Origin: DATDAH01 sp963792205
GTDB lineage: Bacteria; Actinomycetota; Acidimicrobiia; Acidimicrobiales; DATDAH01
Reading direction: 5' to 3'
Assembly: GCA_963792205.1 (NCBI GenBank)
Contig: CAWBVI010000011.1
Location: 1-64,000 of the forward strand
DNA: 64,000 nucleotides
The translations under genes were made by a program, and so were the position numbers. The notes beneath the pieces are model-generated. The model saw only the letters and a list, made by a program, of their open reading frames with translations. It did not search any database and had not been told where the DNA came from. Positions 1 through 7,763 of this stretch are shown piece by piece (position 1 is the stretch's first letter; every line of letters begins with the position of its first letter).

Positions 1-266
1 CCCAGTGCGGATCGCGCACGACGACCACGGGTCGTTTCGCCAATCGCAGCACGCCGAACTCGACGCTGCCGAGCCGCACTCCGAGTGGCGGTTCAGAGCC
101 CGGAACGATCTCTCACGCATGACTCCGGGTCGCAAACACCGGGATTGGAGCTGCGCGCATCGAGCTACGCGGGGAGTAGTCGCGTGAGCAGTCCTGCGCA
201 CGAGGTGGGACGCTCACGCAACGATCGCGAACTCGCCGGCGACAGGAGCGCGTGGGGTTAGGGTAC

Positions 267-284
267 GAGTCCCCCCTCCGACAC
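267..284 (+). repeat. tRNA 3'-end-like attachment scar, copy 1
   Basis: The run TCCCCCCTCCGACAC (270-284) is identical to 4762-4776 in copy 2. In the better copies this is the T-loop, T-stem 3' strand and acceptor 3' strand of a tRNA-like gene. Here the T-loop part reads TACGAGT and no complete tRNA precedes it. A degraded integrase gene starts about 60 bases further on and reads toward the repeat, the usual layout of an integrated element's left end. It is best read as a left attachment-site scar. Confidence 0.6.
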
Positions 285-333
285 GCTGAAACCCTTGCTA
301 CGGCAGGGGTTTCGCCGCGCCGTGGGGCCGATT

Positions 334-353
334 GCTCACAGAATGCTCACAGG
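334..353 (+). repeat. Integrase arm-site-like motif, copy 1
   Basis: The 20 bases GCTCACAGAATGCTCACAGG contain two TCACA half-sites 11 bases apart. Near-identical motifs lie at 4619-4638 and 7008-7027, each also beside a tRNA-like scar. Here the motif overlaps the stop codon of the integrase stump. Integrases of tyrosine type bind short repeated arm sites near the attachment core, so that role is plausible but inferred. Confidence 0.5.
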
Positions 354-469
354 AAAAGCCCGGCGACCTGCGCCGCGGCGTCCTGCTGCATCCCGTCGGT
401 GACGTGGGAGTAAATCCCCAACGTCGTCCCGATGGTCGAATGCCCGAGCCGTTCCTGCACCACTTTTGG
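347..469 (-). pseudogene. Tyrosine recombinase (phage-type integrase), C-terminal stump
   Basis: The reverse-strand frame ending at the TGA at 347-349 encodes about 40 residues that match the C-terminal end of tyrosine integrases: the VVQERLGHS helix, TIGTTLGIYSHV with the nucleophilic tyrosine, then a short tail ending in AGLFL. Upstream of 470 the similarity stops abruptly and an unrelated plus-strand reading frame begins, so the core-binding domain and most catalytic residues are missing. The fragment is too short to have been an intact gene and cannot be active. It lies just inside scar copy 1 and reads toward it. Confidence 0.8.
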
Positions 470-477
470 GGCGCGGC

Positions 478-711
478 ATGAAGCGCCGGGAGCCACCGCC
501 GGAGGTGGTCGACATCGACGAGGCGAAGGAGCTGATCTGGACGATGTCCCTGGCGATGCGACGACGACCGATCGTCATGGCCGGCACCGACGAGGCCGCC
601 ATCGCCAGGGACGCCGCAAAGAACCTTTGCGACCTGGCCGAGGCCGAGGTCCCAGACCTTGACGCCGCCCGCGCCCAATACAACCGACTGCCCTGGAGGA
701 CCCAGCTATGA
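478..711 (+). CDS. Small hypothetical protein in the integrated element
   Basis: A 77-residue frame starting at ATG 478, rich in acidic and alanine residues, with no domain I recognise. Its stop overlaps the ATG at 708 (ATGA), which suggests translational coupling to the next gene. It begins where the integrase stump's homology ends, so it may have replaced the missing part of that gene. Codon use matches its neighbours. It is a probable but unproven gene. Confidence 0.45.
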   Translation: MKRREPPPEVVDIDEAKELIWTMSLAMRRRPIVMAGTDEAAIARDAAKNLCDLAEAEVPDLDAARAQYNRLPWRTQL

Positions 712-1277
712 CCGACTCGTTCGACCCCGACGAGCACTCCGGCGAGGACGACACCATGTGCGCGTCCTCGCATGCAGCTTCCTGCAAGAAATGGGGCCGG
801 ATTGTGCAGGAACTTGCATTGCTTGGTGTCACGCCGTCGCAGACGCGGCGAAGCCCTCTCGGCGCGCAACTCCTTGACGCTGGCCGCGCAGGCGCGACTA
901 TGAACGGCATCGATATGAATGATCCCGAACACGTCCAGGCGACGGGTCGCCGCTGGATGGTGAGCGTGTTCGGTGACATCACGCGCCGCGGCTCGTGGCC
1001 GTCCCGGGACCGCTTGTCGCCGGTCGCCGTGTTCGGCGACATCGACCTCGATTTCAGGCAAGCAGGCATGCCCGCCGGCCAGGTTGCGATCAACGCCGTC
1101 GCGCCGTTCGGGAACATCGACGTGCTCGTACCCGACGGTGTCCAAGTCGACGTCGGCGGGTTCACGTTGTTCGGGAGCAAGAAGATCGCGGTGGGAGACG
1201 CCACCACGAACGAGTCCGCGGCCGTGATCCGCGTGCGGGGCTTCAGCCTCCTCGGGAGTGTGAAGGTGAGCTCGTAA
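708..1277 (+). CDS. LiaF-like cell-wall stress response domain protein, unusual N-terminus
   Basis: The last ~120 residues (from M65, ATG 900) have the beta-rich pattern of the LiaF/YvqF C-terminal domain: repeated VFGDI, VAVFGDIDLDF, NAVAPFGNIDVLVP and RVRGFSLLGSVKV. In Firmicutes LiaF is a membrane partner of a cell-envelope stress system; this copy has no membrane segments and resembles the many free-standing actinobacterial domains. The first 64 residues are unlike the family and are encoded at the edge of the integrated element, so translation could start at ATG 900, or the frame could be a chimera. A PAP2/kinase fusion follows 48 bases later. Confidence 0.65.
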   Translation: MTDSFDPDEHSGEDDTMCASSHAASCKKWGRIVQELALLGVTPSQTRRSPLGAQLLDAGRAGATMNGIDMNDPEHVQATGRRWMVSVFGDITRRGSWPSRDRLSPVAVFGDIDLDFRQAGMPAGQVAINAVAPFGNIDVLVPDGVQVDVGGFTLFGSKKIAVGDATTNESAAVIRVRGFSLLGSVKVSS

Positions 1278-1324
1278 CCCTCGCAGTGGCGGCGCCGGCG
1301 CGCCGGTCGAGGTCGGGAGGTGAC

Positions 1325-3526
1325 ATGGACACCGCCGAACCGCCAGCACCGGTGGATGACCACGAGGCCGTGCCGGGCCACACCCGGATCGAGCGCACGT
1401 CTCGGCGACGGCGCCCGTCCGGGCGGCCACCTCCGTTGCCGCATCCGCTGCAGACCACCGGGGTCAGTTGGATGGCGGCATCGGTGGTGCTGGTGGCATT
1501 GTCGCTGGTGGTCTTCGCCGGTGAGCTGCGTGGCCCCGCCGTGGCGGTCACGGCGGTCGACGATGCGGTCGTCCGGTGGATCGCGGGGGTGGACGGGCCC
1601 GGTCTGTCGGCGACGATGAAGGCGTTGGCAGGACTGGGTTCGTGGGTGGCGATCACTGCCCTGTTGTGGGGTTTGTTGCTGGCGCTGTTGATGCTCGGAC
1701 GGTTGCGGCACCTGCTCGTCGTGGTCATCGCGTGGACCTTGCAGGGACTGATCATCCAATACCTGCTGGGGCCGGTGCTGCGACGACCGCGACCGTTCGG
1801 GGTGGAGTTCCGGACCGATTGGTATGCGTGGGCGTTGCCGTCCGAACAGATGGCCGCGCTCGCGGTCACCCTCGTCGGGATCTTGTACGCCCTAGTGCCC
1901 GAGGGTCGCTGGCGTCAGATCGGCAAGTGGACGGCGGCGGCGGTGGTGGCGCTGGTCGCCGTTGCGCGCATGCATCTCGGGGTGGAGGCGCCCTCCGATG
2001 TGGTGGTGGGTGTGGTGATCGGGGTGACGATCCCGTTGCTCGGTTTTCGCCTGTTCACCCCGGCCGAGGCCTTCCCAGTGACCTACCGGCGAGGGCGAGC
2101 CGCCCACTTGGACGTCGGCGGTGCACGCGGGGAGGCGATCCGACGGGCGCTGGAAGACCAGCTCGGGTTGGTCGTCGAGGACGTCGAACCGTTCGGCCTG
2201 GCCGGGTCGGCCGGGTCGACGCCGCTGCGCATCAAGATCAACGACGGCCCGAATACCTGGCTGTTCGGCAAGCTCTACGCCCGTGGCCACCTGCGTGCCG
2301 ACCGCTGGTACAAGCTCGGCCGGGAACTGCTCTATGGCCGGCTGGAAGACGAGAAGCCTTTCCACACCGTGCGGCGGCTGGTGCAGCAGGAGGACTACGC
2401 GCTGCACAAGCTGCACCTCGCCGGGCTGCCCACACCGCGGCCCTACGGCTTCGTGGAGCTCACTCCCGAGCGGGAATACCTGCTGGTCACCGAGTTCTTC
2501 GACCATGCGACCGAGCTCGGCGAGGCCGAGATCGACGACCGCGTCGTGGACGACGGACTGGCGATCGTCCGCAAGCTGTGGGACACCGGGCTGGCCCACC
2601 GCGACGTCAAGCCGGCCAACCTGCTGGTCCGCGACGGCCACCTGCTGCTGATCGACGTGGCGTTCGTCCAGGCCCGCCCGAGCCCATGGCGCCAGGCCGT
2701 CGACCTGGCCAACATGATGCTGTGTCTGGCGCTTCGCTCGGATCCGGAGCTCGTCTATCAGCGGGCGCGGCGCCAGTTCAGCGTCGCTGAAATCAGCGAA
2801 GCCTTCGCCGCCGCCCGAGGGTTCGCCCTGCCCTCCCAGCTCCGCCGCATGCTCCGCGACTCGGGTCGTGACCTCCACGCCGACTTCCTCGACCTGCTGC
2901 CTGCCCGGCCAAAGCCGATCAAGATCCAACGTTGGACCGCCCGCCGCGTCGGCCTGCTGGCGCTGATGGTGCCGGCAGCGTTACTGCTCGCCATCTCGTT
3001 CCGGACTCTGTTGGTCAACAGTGACGCCACCGTCACGCCACTCGGCAGCGATAGCCCTGGTTGTGACGAGCTGGAACCGCTTTGGCTGGAGGCCCAGTCG
3101 GTGCCCTCGGCCTCCCTCGTGCCCTGCGTACGTTCCTTGGCGGACGGTTGGACGTTGGGTGCCGCCAACGTCAGGAACGACTGGTCGAGGTTCACCCTCG
3201 ACCACGATCGCGTTGGTAGGCCGGCGCTGGTCGTGCGGCTGACCGCCGACTGTGACACCACCGGGGCGACCCCAATGCCCTCCGAACAGCCCGGGACTCA
3301 ACGGTATGAGCGGACCGCACCCGGTCGCCCCGGACCGGCGACCGCCTACACCGTGTTCCCGGGTGGCTGCGTCACCGCCGAGTTCCGATCGACGAGCAAT
3401 AGCGACGCGTCGCTCTTCGACGAGGCGGCATCCGCCGTCGGCTTCACTACCCGCCACGCCCTCCAACAAGCACTCGAGCAACGCTCGAACGGGCGACTTC
3501 ACCTCGACCCGGGGGAAGCGGGATGA
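1325..3526 (+). CDS. PAP2-like membrane domain fused to a RIO/LPS-type kinase domain
   Basis: A 733-residue membrane protein. Residues ~45-245 hold about six hydrophobic segments in a PAP2 arrangement, with RRPRP at 153-157. The active-site motifs are altered: the usual PSGH reads PSEQ (172-175), and in the third motif, A214-R215 to D225, the catalytic His is Glu221. It is therefore probably not a working phosphatase. Residues ~285-450 form a kinase-like domain with K316, HRDVKPAN (425-432) and a DVA metal motif at 444. A hydrophobic segment near residues 540-560 precedes an extracytoplasmic tail with several cysteines. Actinobacteria have similar proteins beside or fused to flippase-like lipid proteins; substrate unknown. 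ATG 1325 follows a GGGAGG-like site. Confidence 0.75.
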   Translation: MDTAEPPAPVDDHEAVPGHTRIERTSRRRRPSGRPPPLPHPLQTTGVSWMAASVVLVALSLVVFAGELRGPAVAVTAVDDAVVRWIAGVDGPGLSATMKALAGLGSWVAITALLWGLLLALLMLGRLRHLLVVVIAWTLQGLIIQYLLGPVLRRPRPFGVEFRTDWYAWALPSEQMAALAVTLVGILYALVPEGRWRQIGKWTAAAVVALVAVARMHLGVEAPSDVVVGVVIGVTIPLLGFRLFTPAEAFPVTYRRGRAAHLDVGGARGEAIRRALEDQLGLVVEDVEPFGLAGSAGSTPLRIKINDGPNTWLFGKLYARGHLRADRWYKLGRELLYGRLEDEKPFHTVRRLVQQEDYALHKLHLAGLPTPRPYGFVELTPEREYLLVTEFFDHATELGEAEIDDRVVDDGLAIVRKLWDTGLAHRDVKPANLLVRDGHLLLIDVAFVQARPSPWRQAVDLANMMLCLALRSDPELVYQRARRQFSVAEISEAFAAARGFALPSQLRRMLRDSGRDLHADFLDLLPARPKPIKIQRWTARRVGLLALMVPAALLLAISFRTLLVNSDATVTPLGSDSPGCDELEPLWLEAQSVPSASLVPCVRSLADGWTLGAANVRNDWSRFTLDHDRVGRPALVVRLTADCDTTGATPMPSEQPGTQRYERTAPGRPGPATAYTVFPGGCVTAEFRSTSNSDASLFDEAASAVGFTTRHALQQALEQRSNGRLHLDPGEAG

Positions 3527-3903
3527 CGACCGCCGACCTTCTGTCCCCGGCCGTGAAGAGGGATCTCGCGCCCACCCTGCATTCGCCGTCCCGCGTGGCC
3601 GTCGCCGCGCCGCCACCCTGCGCGTGGCACGCAGGTTCGTGGCGACCAAGACCCAGATGCTGACCCTCGATCCGGTCCCGCCGGGCGAGTCCCCGTCGAT
3701 GAAGCTGATCTACGGCGACTAGGTCGACAAGACCCCGTTCACCTCGGTCAGTCTGGCCGGGCCTCGCATCCCGTGGTGGTGGGGCGAGGCCCAGGCCGCC
3801 TCCGGTGCTCGCTCTTGGGTTGCTTCAGCCACGAGCCACCAGAAACCAGCACGACTAACGTCCGGTCCGGTCGCCGCAAAGGCCGGCCGGGGGGGGTGAG
3901 CCG
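3527..3903. other. Intergenic stretch with no supportable gene
   Basis: A short frame from ATG 3523 (about 46 codons) overlaps the end of the fusion gene, and a second frame ending at 3722 lies one base out of phase with it. Joining them by a frameshift would give a small basic protein without recognisable features. I see no promoter, RNA gene or clear hairpin here. Confidence 0.4.
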
Positions 3904-4536
3904 ATGCTCAAGCACCGCGTCGTGATCTCGGTGGTCCTGCTCTGCGCCGCTGTGGTGGTCGCTTGTGGGGACGACTCCGACTCTGACGCTGATTCAACAG
4001 CCACCGAGGAGTCCGCTGTCTCGACGACCGACAGTTTGACCACTGACAGCGTGACGACCGACAGCGTGACGACTGAGGTGATCGGGTCCTGGCACCGGGC
4101 GCAGACGTGTGCGGAGATGCTTGACGCCTTCCAGCATGCGGGACTCGAGGAATCGCACGTCGGGTGGGTCCAGGGGAACTTCTTCGGCGGCGAGCCGGGT
4201 CCGACTGAGGGCGACCCGTGCGAAGGGGCGCTTGGGCCGTTGGAACACGACCACTTCTTCACGGCTGACGGTGAGTTCGGCTCGCACGACGAGAACGGCG
4301 AGGAAGTCGACTTTGGAGACTTCGAGGTGGTCGATGACGACACCGTGAGCTTCCCGTCGCATGCCACAGAGTTCGCTTATGACGGCGATCTCGTCGTCGA
4401 CTACTCGGTGAGCGGCGACGTCGTGGCCTTCGAGGTCGCCCTACCCGAGTCCTGTGTCGACGCATGCGCAGATGCGTACGCCTGGGCGCTGTCGGCCTTC
4501 GCGTCCGGTCCGTGGGACAGCGGCGAGGTGCCCTGA
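3904..4536 (+). CDS. Hypothetical lipoprotein with Thr/Ser/Asp-rich linker
   Basis: A 210-residue protein with a lipoprotein signal: basic start MLKHR, hydrophobic stretch and a VVAC lipobox at residues 18-21. The cysteine is followed by an acidic low-complexity linker containing a TTDSV-type repeat, then a compact domain with four conserved-looking cysteines and an acidic middle. It should be anchored on the outer face of the membrane. I do not recognise the domain. It is the last gene before the right-hand scar of the first element and is probably cargo. Confidence 0.7.
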   Translation: MLKHRVVISVVLLCAAVVVACGDDSDSDADSTATEESAVSTTDSLTTDSVTTDSVTTEVIGSWHRAQTCAEMLDAFQHAGLEESHVGWVQGNFFGGEPGPTEGDPCEGALGPLEHDHFFTADGEFGSHDENGEEVDFGDFEVVDDDTVSFPSHATEFAYDGDLVVDYSVSGDVVAFEVALPESCVDACADAYAWALSAFASGPWDSGEVP

Positions 4537-4589
4537 AGCAGGTGGGGGGCGCCCCGGCACGACCCCAAAGACCGGGCCCGCCTCCAGAA

Positions 4590-4638
4590 GGAACGGCGCG
4601 CCGCCTGAGAGGTCTCGCGATCACGAAATGATCACAGA
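4590..4638 (+). repeat. Repeated coding tail plus arm-site-like motif, copy 2
   Basis: GGAACGGCGCGCCGCCTGA (4590-4608) recurs exactly at 6987-7005. Read in its third frame it encodes the tail ERRAA and a stop, so it may be the end of a decayed gene shared by both elements. Eleven bases on lies GATCACGAAATGATCACAGA (4619-4638), matching the motifs at 334 and 7008. The following ~100 bases (GAGAACCC ... GGTTTCGTGGAC) also resemble the matching stretch before 7130. Confidence 0.55.
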
Positions 4639-4752
4639 CTCCCTGCTCCCAGGGTGGACCGGACACCACGACGGGTGTTCGCCGGCCCCCGAGAACCCTG
4701 GATTTCCGCGGTTTCGTGGACCACCCGACACGCGGAAGGACGGACTGCGTCG

Positions 4753-4778
4753 GAGTTCAAATCCCCCCTCCGACACCA
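4753..4778 (+). repeat. tRNA 3'-end-like attachment scar, copy 2
   Basis: The 22 bases 4753-4774 are identical to 7130-7151. They fit tRNA positions 53-72, a TTCAAAT T-loop and a CTCCGAC acceptor strand, followed by A73 and CCA. The 5' half of the tRNA is absent. The site marks the right end of the first element and the left end of the second. On the other strand it encodes the last codons of a serine recombinase. Confidence 0.7.
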
Positions 4779-4885
4779 TCAGGTCCACGCCTCGTGAGTG
4801 ACGCGTCGACGCTGACAATCTCCCGATCCTCCTCCGGCCGGTAGGCCAGCTGGAGCCCCAGCGACCGGTACACGTTGGTGCTGAC
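4757..4885 (-). pseudogene. Serine recombinase, C-terminal stump
   Basis: The reverse frame ending at 4757 reads NVYRSLGLQLAYRP, then EIVSVDASL, and finishes in VGGGI. This is the typical end of actinobacterial large serine recombinases, which finish in a beta strand and a VGGG tail. The resolvase catalytic domain and zinc-ribbon region are missing, and the upstream codons look unrelated. The final codons and stop lie inside scar copy 2, so the gene ended in the attachment core. It reads toward the scar, as the integrase stump at 347 does. Confidence 0.65.
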
Positions 4886-5050
4886 GGCGGTATCCGCCCC
4901 GCTGAACGCGTTGCTGCCGGACTGCCCGGCGGCGCGCAAGGGCCTTGCTGGCCTGAAGGCGCACTGAACGCTGGGAGACACTTCAGGGGTCGTTCAGGGG
5001 TACCGCCAATAGTGAGCATCGACCCCCTTCCCCCAAACCGGAGGACGACA

Positions 5051-5891
5051 ATGACCACGAGAACTGGGTGGATCGCCGCATGGGTAGTGGCAGGCGCGAC
5101 GGCGGTGGGAGCAGCCAGCCTCGCCTCCGCGAGCGGCAATGAGCGACTGGCCGCTGCGCCGCAGCAGGTCAGTGATGAGGAGCCCTCCGACGTGTGCGAG
5201 CGTCAGGCGCGGCGGCCGGTCAGGATCGCCACCGCGAAGCTGATCATCGAGTACAACGCGACCGACGACGACATCGGCGTCCACGGCGCTTTCGACGATC
5301 ACGGTTGGTCGGTGCTGTGCGTGTTCGACCCCCGTGGTCGCCCGATCGCCGTCTTCGATCCACAGCAGCAGCTCAACGAGCTGACGATGGCAGGCGTGTT
5401 CTTCGAGTCTCGTGAGCCACCCGCAGCAGAGTTCTCGTTCGAGGACTTGGCCGCGGCCTTTCCCGAGGGCCGCTACACGGTCGCGCGCGAAGTCCTTTGA
5501 CGGCACGACGCTCGTCGGCGCGGCCACCTTCACCCACGACGTGCCCGCACCGCCGGAGATCATCGCTCCCGCGCTGGCCGACGACCCCGAGCAGCCTGGC
5601 GCGCCCGTCCCCACCGACCGGATGGTCGTCGAGTGGGACCCGGTGACGGAGACGGTGGATGGGGATCCCGTCACGATCACGGGCTACCAGGTGATCGTCA
5701 CCAAGGAGAACCACGACGATCGGCACGGCTTCTCGCGGCCGATCTACGACGTGCACGTGGGCCCCGACCAGACCTCGCTGAGCGTCCCCGCCGAGTTCCT
5801 CGAGCCGGGCACCGTCTACGAGCTGGAGGTACTCGCGCTCGAGCGAAGCGGCAACCAGACGATCAGCGTTGGGTTCTTCGCCACCGCCTGA
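5051..5891 (+). pseudogene. Secreted fibronectin type III protein, frameshifted
   Basis: ATG 5051 has a GGAGG site at 5040-5044. The first frame encodes a signal sequence (WIAAWVVAGATAVGAA) and a domain up to about residue 146, then stops at 5500. A second frame, +1 relative to the first, continues the same protein to 5891 with TDRMVVEWDPV and ITGYQVIV, typical of a fibronectin type III domain. The break lies in the GC-alternating run near 5485-5495; removing one base there restores a ~280-residue exported protein. Either an inactive gene or a sequence error. Its role is unknown. Confidence 0.65.
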
Positions 5892-6113
5892 TCACTGCCG
5901 ATCCCGTCCCGCGCAGTGCCCGGCCTTCGCGCCGGGCACTGTCGCGTGCCCGCCGATGGTGGCCGCGGATCAAGGCTTTCGCCGGCCGAAGCAAGGGTCA
6001 CACCCCTCGATGAGCGCCCGGAGGTCAGCGGGGGAGAGGACGCCACCTGAGGGCAGAGCTGCCGCCAGAGCTCGACAACCTCCGCCGATCCCTGGCGGCC
6101 ATGCCACCCGGCG

Positions 6114-6248
6114 ATGGCTGATGAGTGGCTGAGCACCGCCGAGGCCGCCCGCCGCCTCGGCATCACCGTCCAGGCCGTCTACCAGGTCATCGATGCCAGC
6201 CAGGTCCTGGCGGCCATTCTCGAGGGACGTTGGCTGCCGGAGGTCTAA
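6114..6248 (+). CDS. Excisionase-like helix-turn-helix protein, 44 residues
   Basis: ATG 6114 to TAA 6246-6248. Residues 4-30 read WLSTAEAARRLGITVQAVYQ, the N-terminal signature of excisionase/MerR-type helix-turn-helix domains. The usual continuation into a wing is shortened (DASQVLAAILEGRW), so the protein is at the small end of the family and may be truncated. Such proteins set integration versus excision in actinobacterial elements. It sits inside the second element, which also carries a recombinase stump. It ends 35 bases before the next lipoprotein gene. Confidence 0.6.
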   Translation: MADEWLSTAEAARRLGITVQAVYQVIDASQVLAAILEGRWLPEV

Positions 6249-6283
6249 TCTGCCAGGCGGGCGTCAAGGGAAGGGTGGGGCGC

Positions 6284-6856
6284 ATGCGACGACTGATGAC
6301 CTCTCTGTTGTGCGCGGGCGCGCTCGTGATGACCGTGACCGCGTGCTCCGACGACGACTCGTCCTCGACCACATCCGAGGTAGGCGGCCCGACGACCGTC
6401 GCGAAGGGCGAGGACGTGGAGATCGACGGGTTCTTTGGGCTCGACGGCCGCACGCTGAACATCGACGTCGTGGAGCAGGACGGTGAGGTGACCGGCGAGT
6501 TTCAGGTCAGCAACGTCGTGGTCTCGATCCAGTGCGCGGGCACCATGAACTCGACCGGGGTCGACTCCACCGGGCGAGATCTCATCCTCGGCGGCGAGGT
6601 GACTGACAACCCAGACGGCCTTGCCACGCTCGATGGCGTCAACGTCGCCGTGGGCGACCGACTCGCCCTGATCATCAGGGAAGGTGGGGGAGGTGACCCC
6701 GACCTCCAGGAAGTCACCCTCTATGACCCCGCGTTGATGCCCCCATTCAATGACAGCGTGGGATCGTGCACCGAGCTCGTCGAGGCAGACTACGGCATCC
6801 TTGACGGCGGCTATTTCGACGACGTCAAGGACGGCAGCGACATCGAGACCGGCTGA
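6284..6856 (+). CDS. Hypothetical lipoprotein
   Basis: A 190-residue protein. MRRLMTS and a hydrophobic stretch lead to a VTAC lipobox at residues 17-20, then a short acidic Ser/Thr linker. The mature part is beta-rich and acidic, with single cysteines near the middle and C-terminus that could form a disulfide. I recognise no family. It is probably cargo of the second element, and similar in design to the lipoprotein gene at 3904. Confidence 0.7.
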   Translation: MRRLMTSLLCAGALVMTVTACSDDDSSSTTSEVGGPTTVAKGEDVEIDGFFGLDGRTLNIDVVEQDGEVTGEFQVSNVVVSIQCAGTMNSTGVDSTGRDLILGGEVTDNPDGLATLDGVNVAVGDRLALIIREGGGGDPDLQEVTLYDPALMPPFNDSVGSCTELVEADYGILDGGYFDDVKDGSDIETG

Positions 6857-6986
6857 CCGGCAATCGCAGTCGTCACACGCGAGGCGTGGCGGACGGCGAG
6901 CGCGACGGCGTGGCGACGGTTGACCCGCATAGGTCGGGGGCGAACTATGGCCAGCGGAACGTCGGCCTCGAACACCTCCTCCGCAG

Positions 6987-7027
6987 GGAACGGCGCGCCG
7001 CCTGATTGGTCACAGACTGGTCACAAC
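6987..7027 (+). repeat. Repeated coding tail plus arm-site-like motif, copy 3
   Basis: 6987-7005 is identical to 4590-4608. GGTCACAGACTGGTCACAAC follows at 7008-7027 and matches the motifs at 334 and 4619. About 50 bases later CCGAGAACCCCGAAACTCGG forms a small hairpin like the one in the equivalent position of copy 2. The block leads to scar copy 3, so the two elements had homologous right ends. Confidence 0.55.
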
Positions 7028-7129
7028 GGGACCGGACCGAGCGGAACGAGCCTCGGCGGTAAGACGCCGAGAACCCCGAAACTCGGGGTTTGCTGGACTG
7101 GACAACACCTGCCGGCACTAGCAGCGGGG

Positions 7130-7154
7130 GAGTTCAAATCCCCCCTCCGACTCC
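7130..7154 (+). repeat. tRNA 3'-end-like attachment scar, copy 3
   Basis: 7130-7151 is identical to 4753-4774; here the acceptor strand is followed by TCCA. Five G residues upstream (7126-7130) can partly pair with the C run as in a T-stem. The site closes the second element; beyond it gene content is ordinary chromosomal. Confidence 0.65.
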
Positions 7155-7222
7155 ACCTATTGCACGAGCGAGATCGGGCCCATCGACGGCCTACCAGCTC
7201 ATCGACGCGGCTTCGCGGCCGG

Positions 7223-7471
7223 CTATTCGTCGGCTTCGCCGTGCTGGGCGGATTTTCTCCGCTCGAGCCGCCAGTGGATCTCGTGGGTGTCCGGGTGCCG
7301 CCACTCGCGCATCCGGTACTCGAATCCCGGTAGCAGCACGATCGGGATCGGATCCGGGGACGCCGGAGCGACCGCTCCCACCACGATCTTCGCGTCAGTC
7401 GGGATGAACGGGGACTGCGCGGGGACGGGTCCGGTGATGATCTCCACCGGGTCTCCATAGGGGCGCGGCAT
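7223..7471 (-). CDS. Small hypothetical protein
   Basis: An 82-residue frame from ATG 7471 to TAG 7223. The middle is hydrophobic with proline (PIPIVLLPGFEYRMREW) and the C-terminus is charged. Longer upstream in-frame starts exist, but the extension is basic and low-complexity. No family recognised. It sits directly beside scar copy 3 and could be a residual element gene. Confidence 0.45.
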   Translation of the reverse strand: MPRPYGDPVEIITGPVPAQSPFIPTDAKIVVGAVAPASPDPIPIVLLPGFEYRMREWRHPDTHEIHWRLERRKSAQHGEADE

Positions 7472-7763
7472 GCGAGTCAAGTTAGCAGACGCGATCCAGT
7501 GCACACGATTAGAGACCCGTTGGATCCTCGATAACTCTCGGATAGAGTTCATCTCAGTGCCCGGTGGGAAGGGCGTGTGGATCAGCAACAACAGCTGATC
7601 CACACGGCCACAACCGGTCCCCCTTTTCGGCGGGAACCGCCAGCAGCCCGTCCCGCTACGGCGGGGCGCGCAGGCGGGCAACGGCGGATGGGACTCCCCT
7701 CCCTCCGCCGTTGCCCGGTGCTGGTCTCACCAACGAACGATTGCGACAAGGACCCCACCCATC

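Noticed and set aside
1..260. Possible tmRNA body ending at the first tRNA-like scar.
   Set aside because: No 5' acceptor strand GTCGGAG and no recognisable tag reading frame in the first 260 bases.
3523..3722. Short frames after the PAP2/kinase fusion that might form one small gene by frameshift.
   Set aside because: No recognisable protein; cannot be separated from chance.
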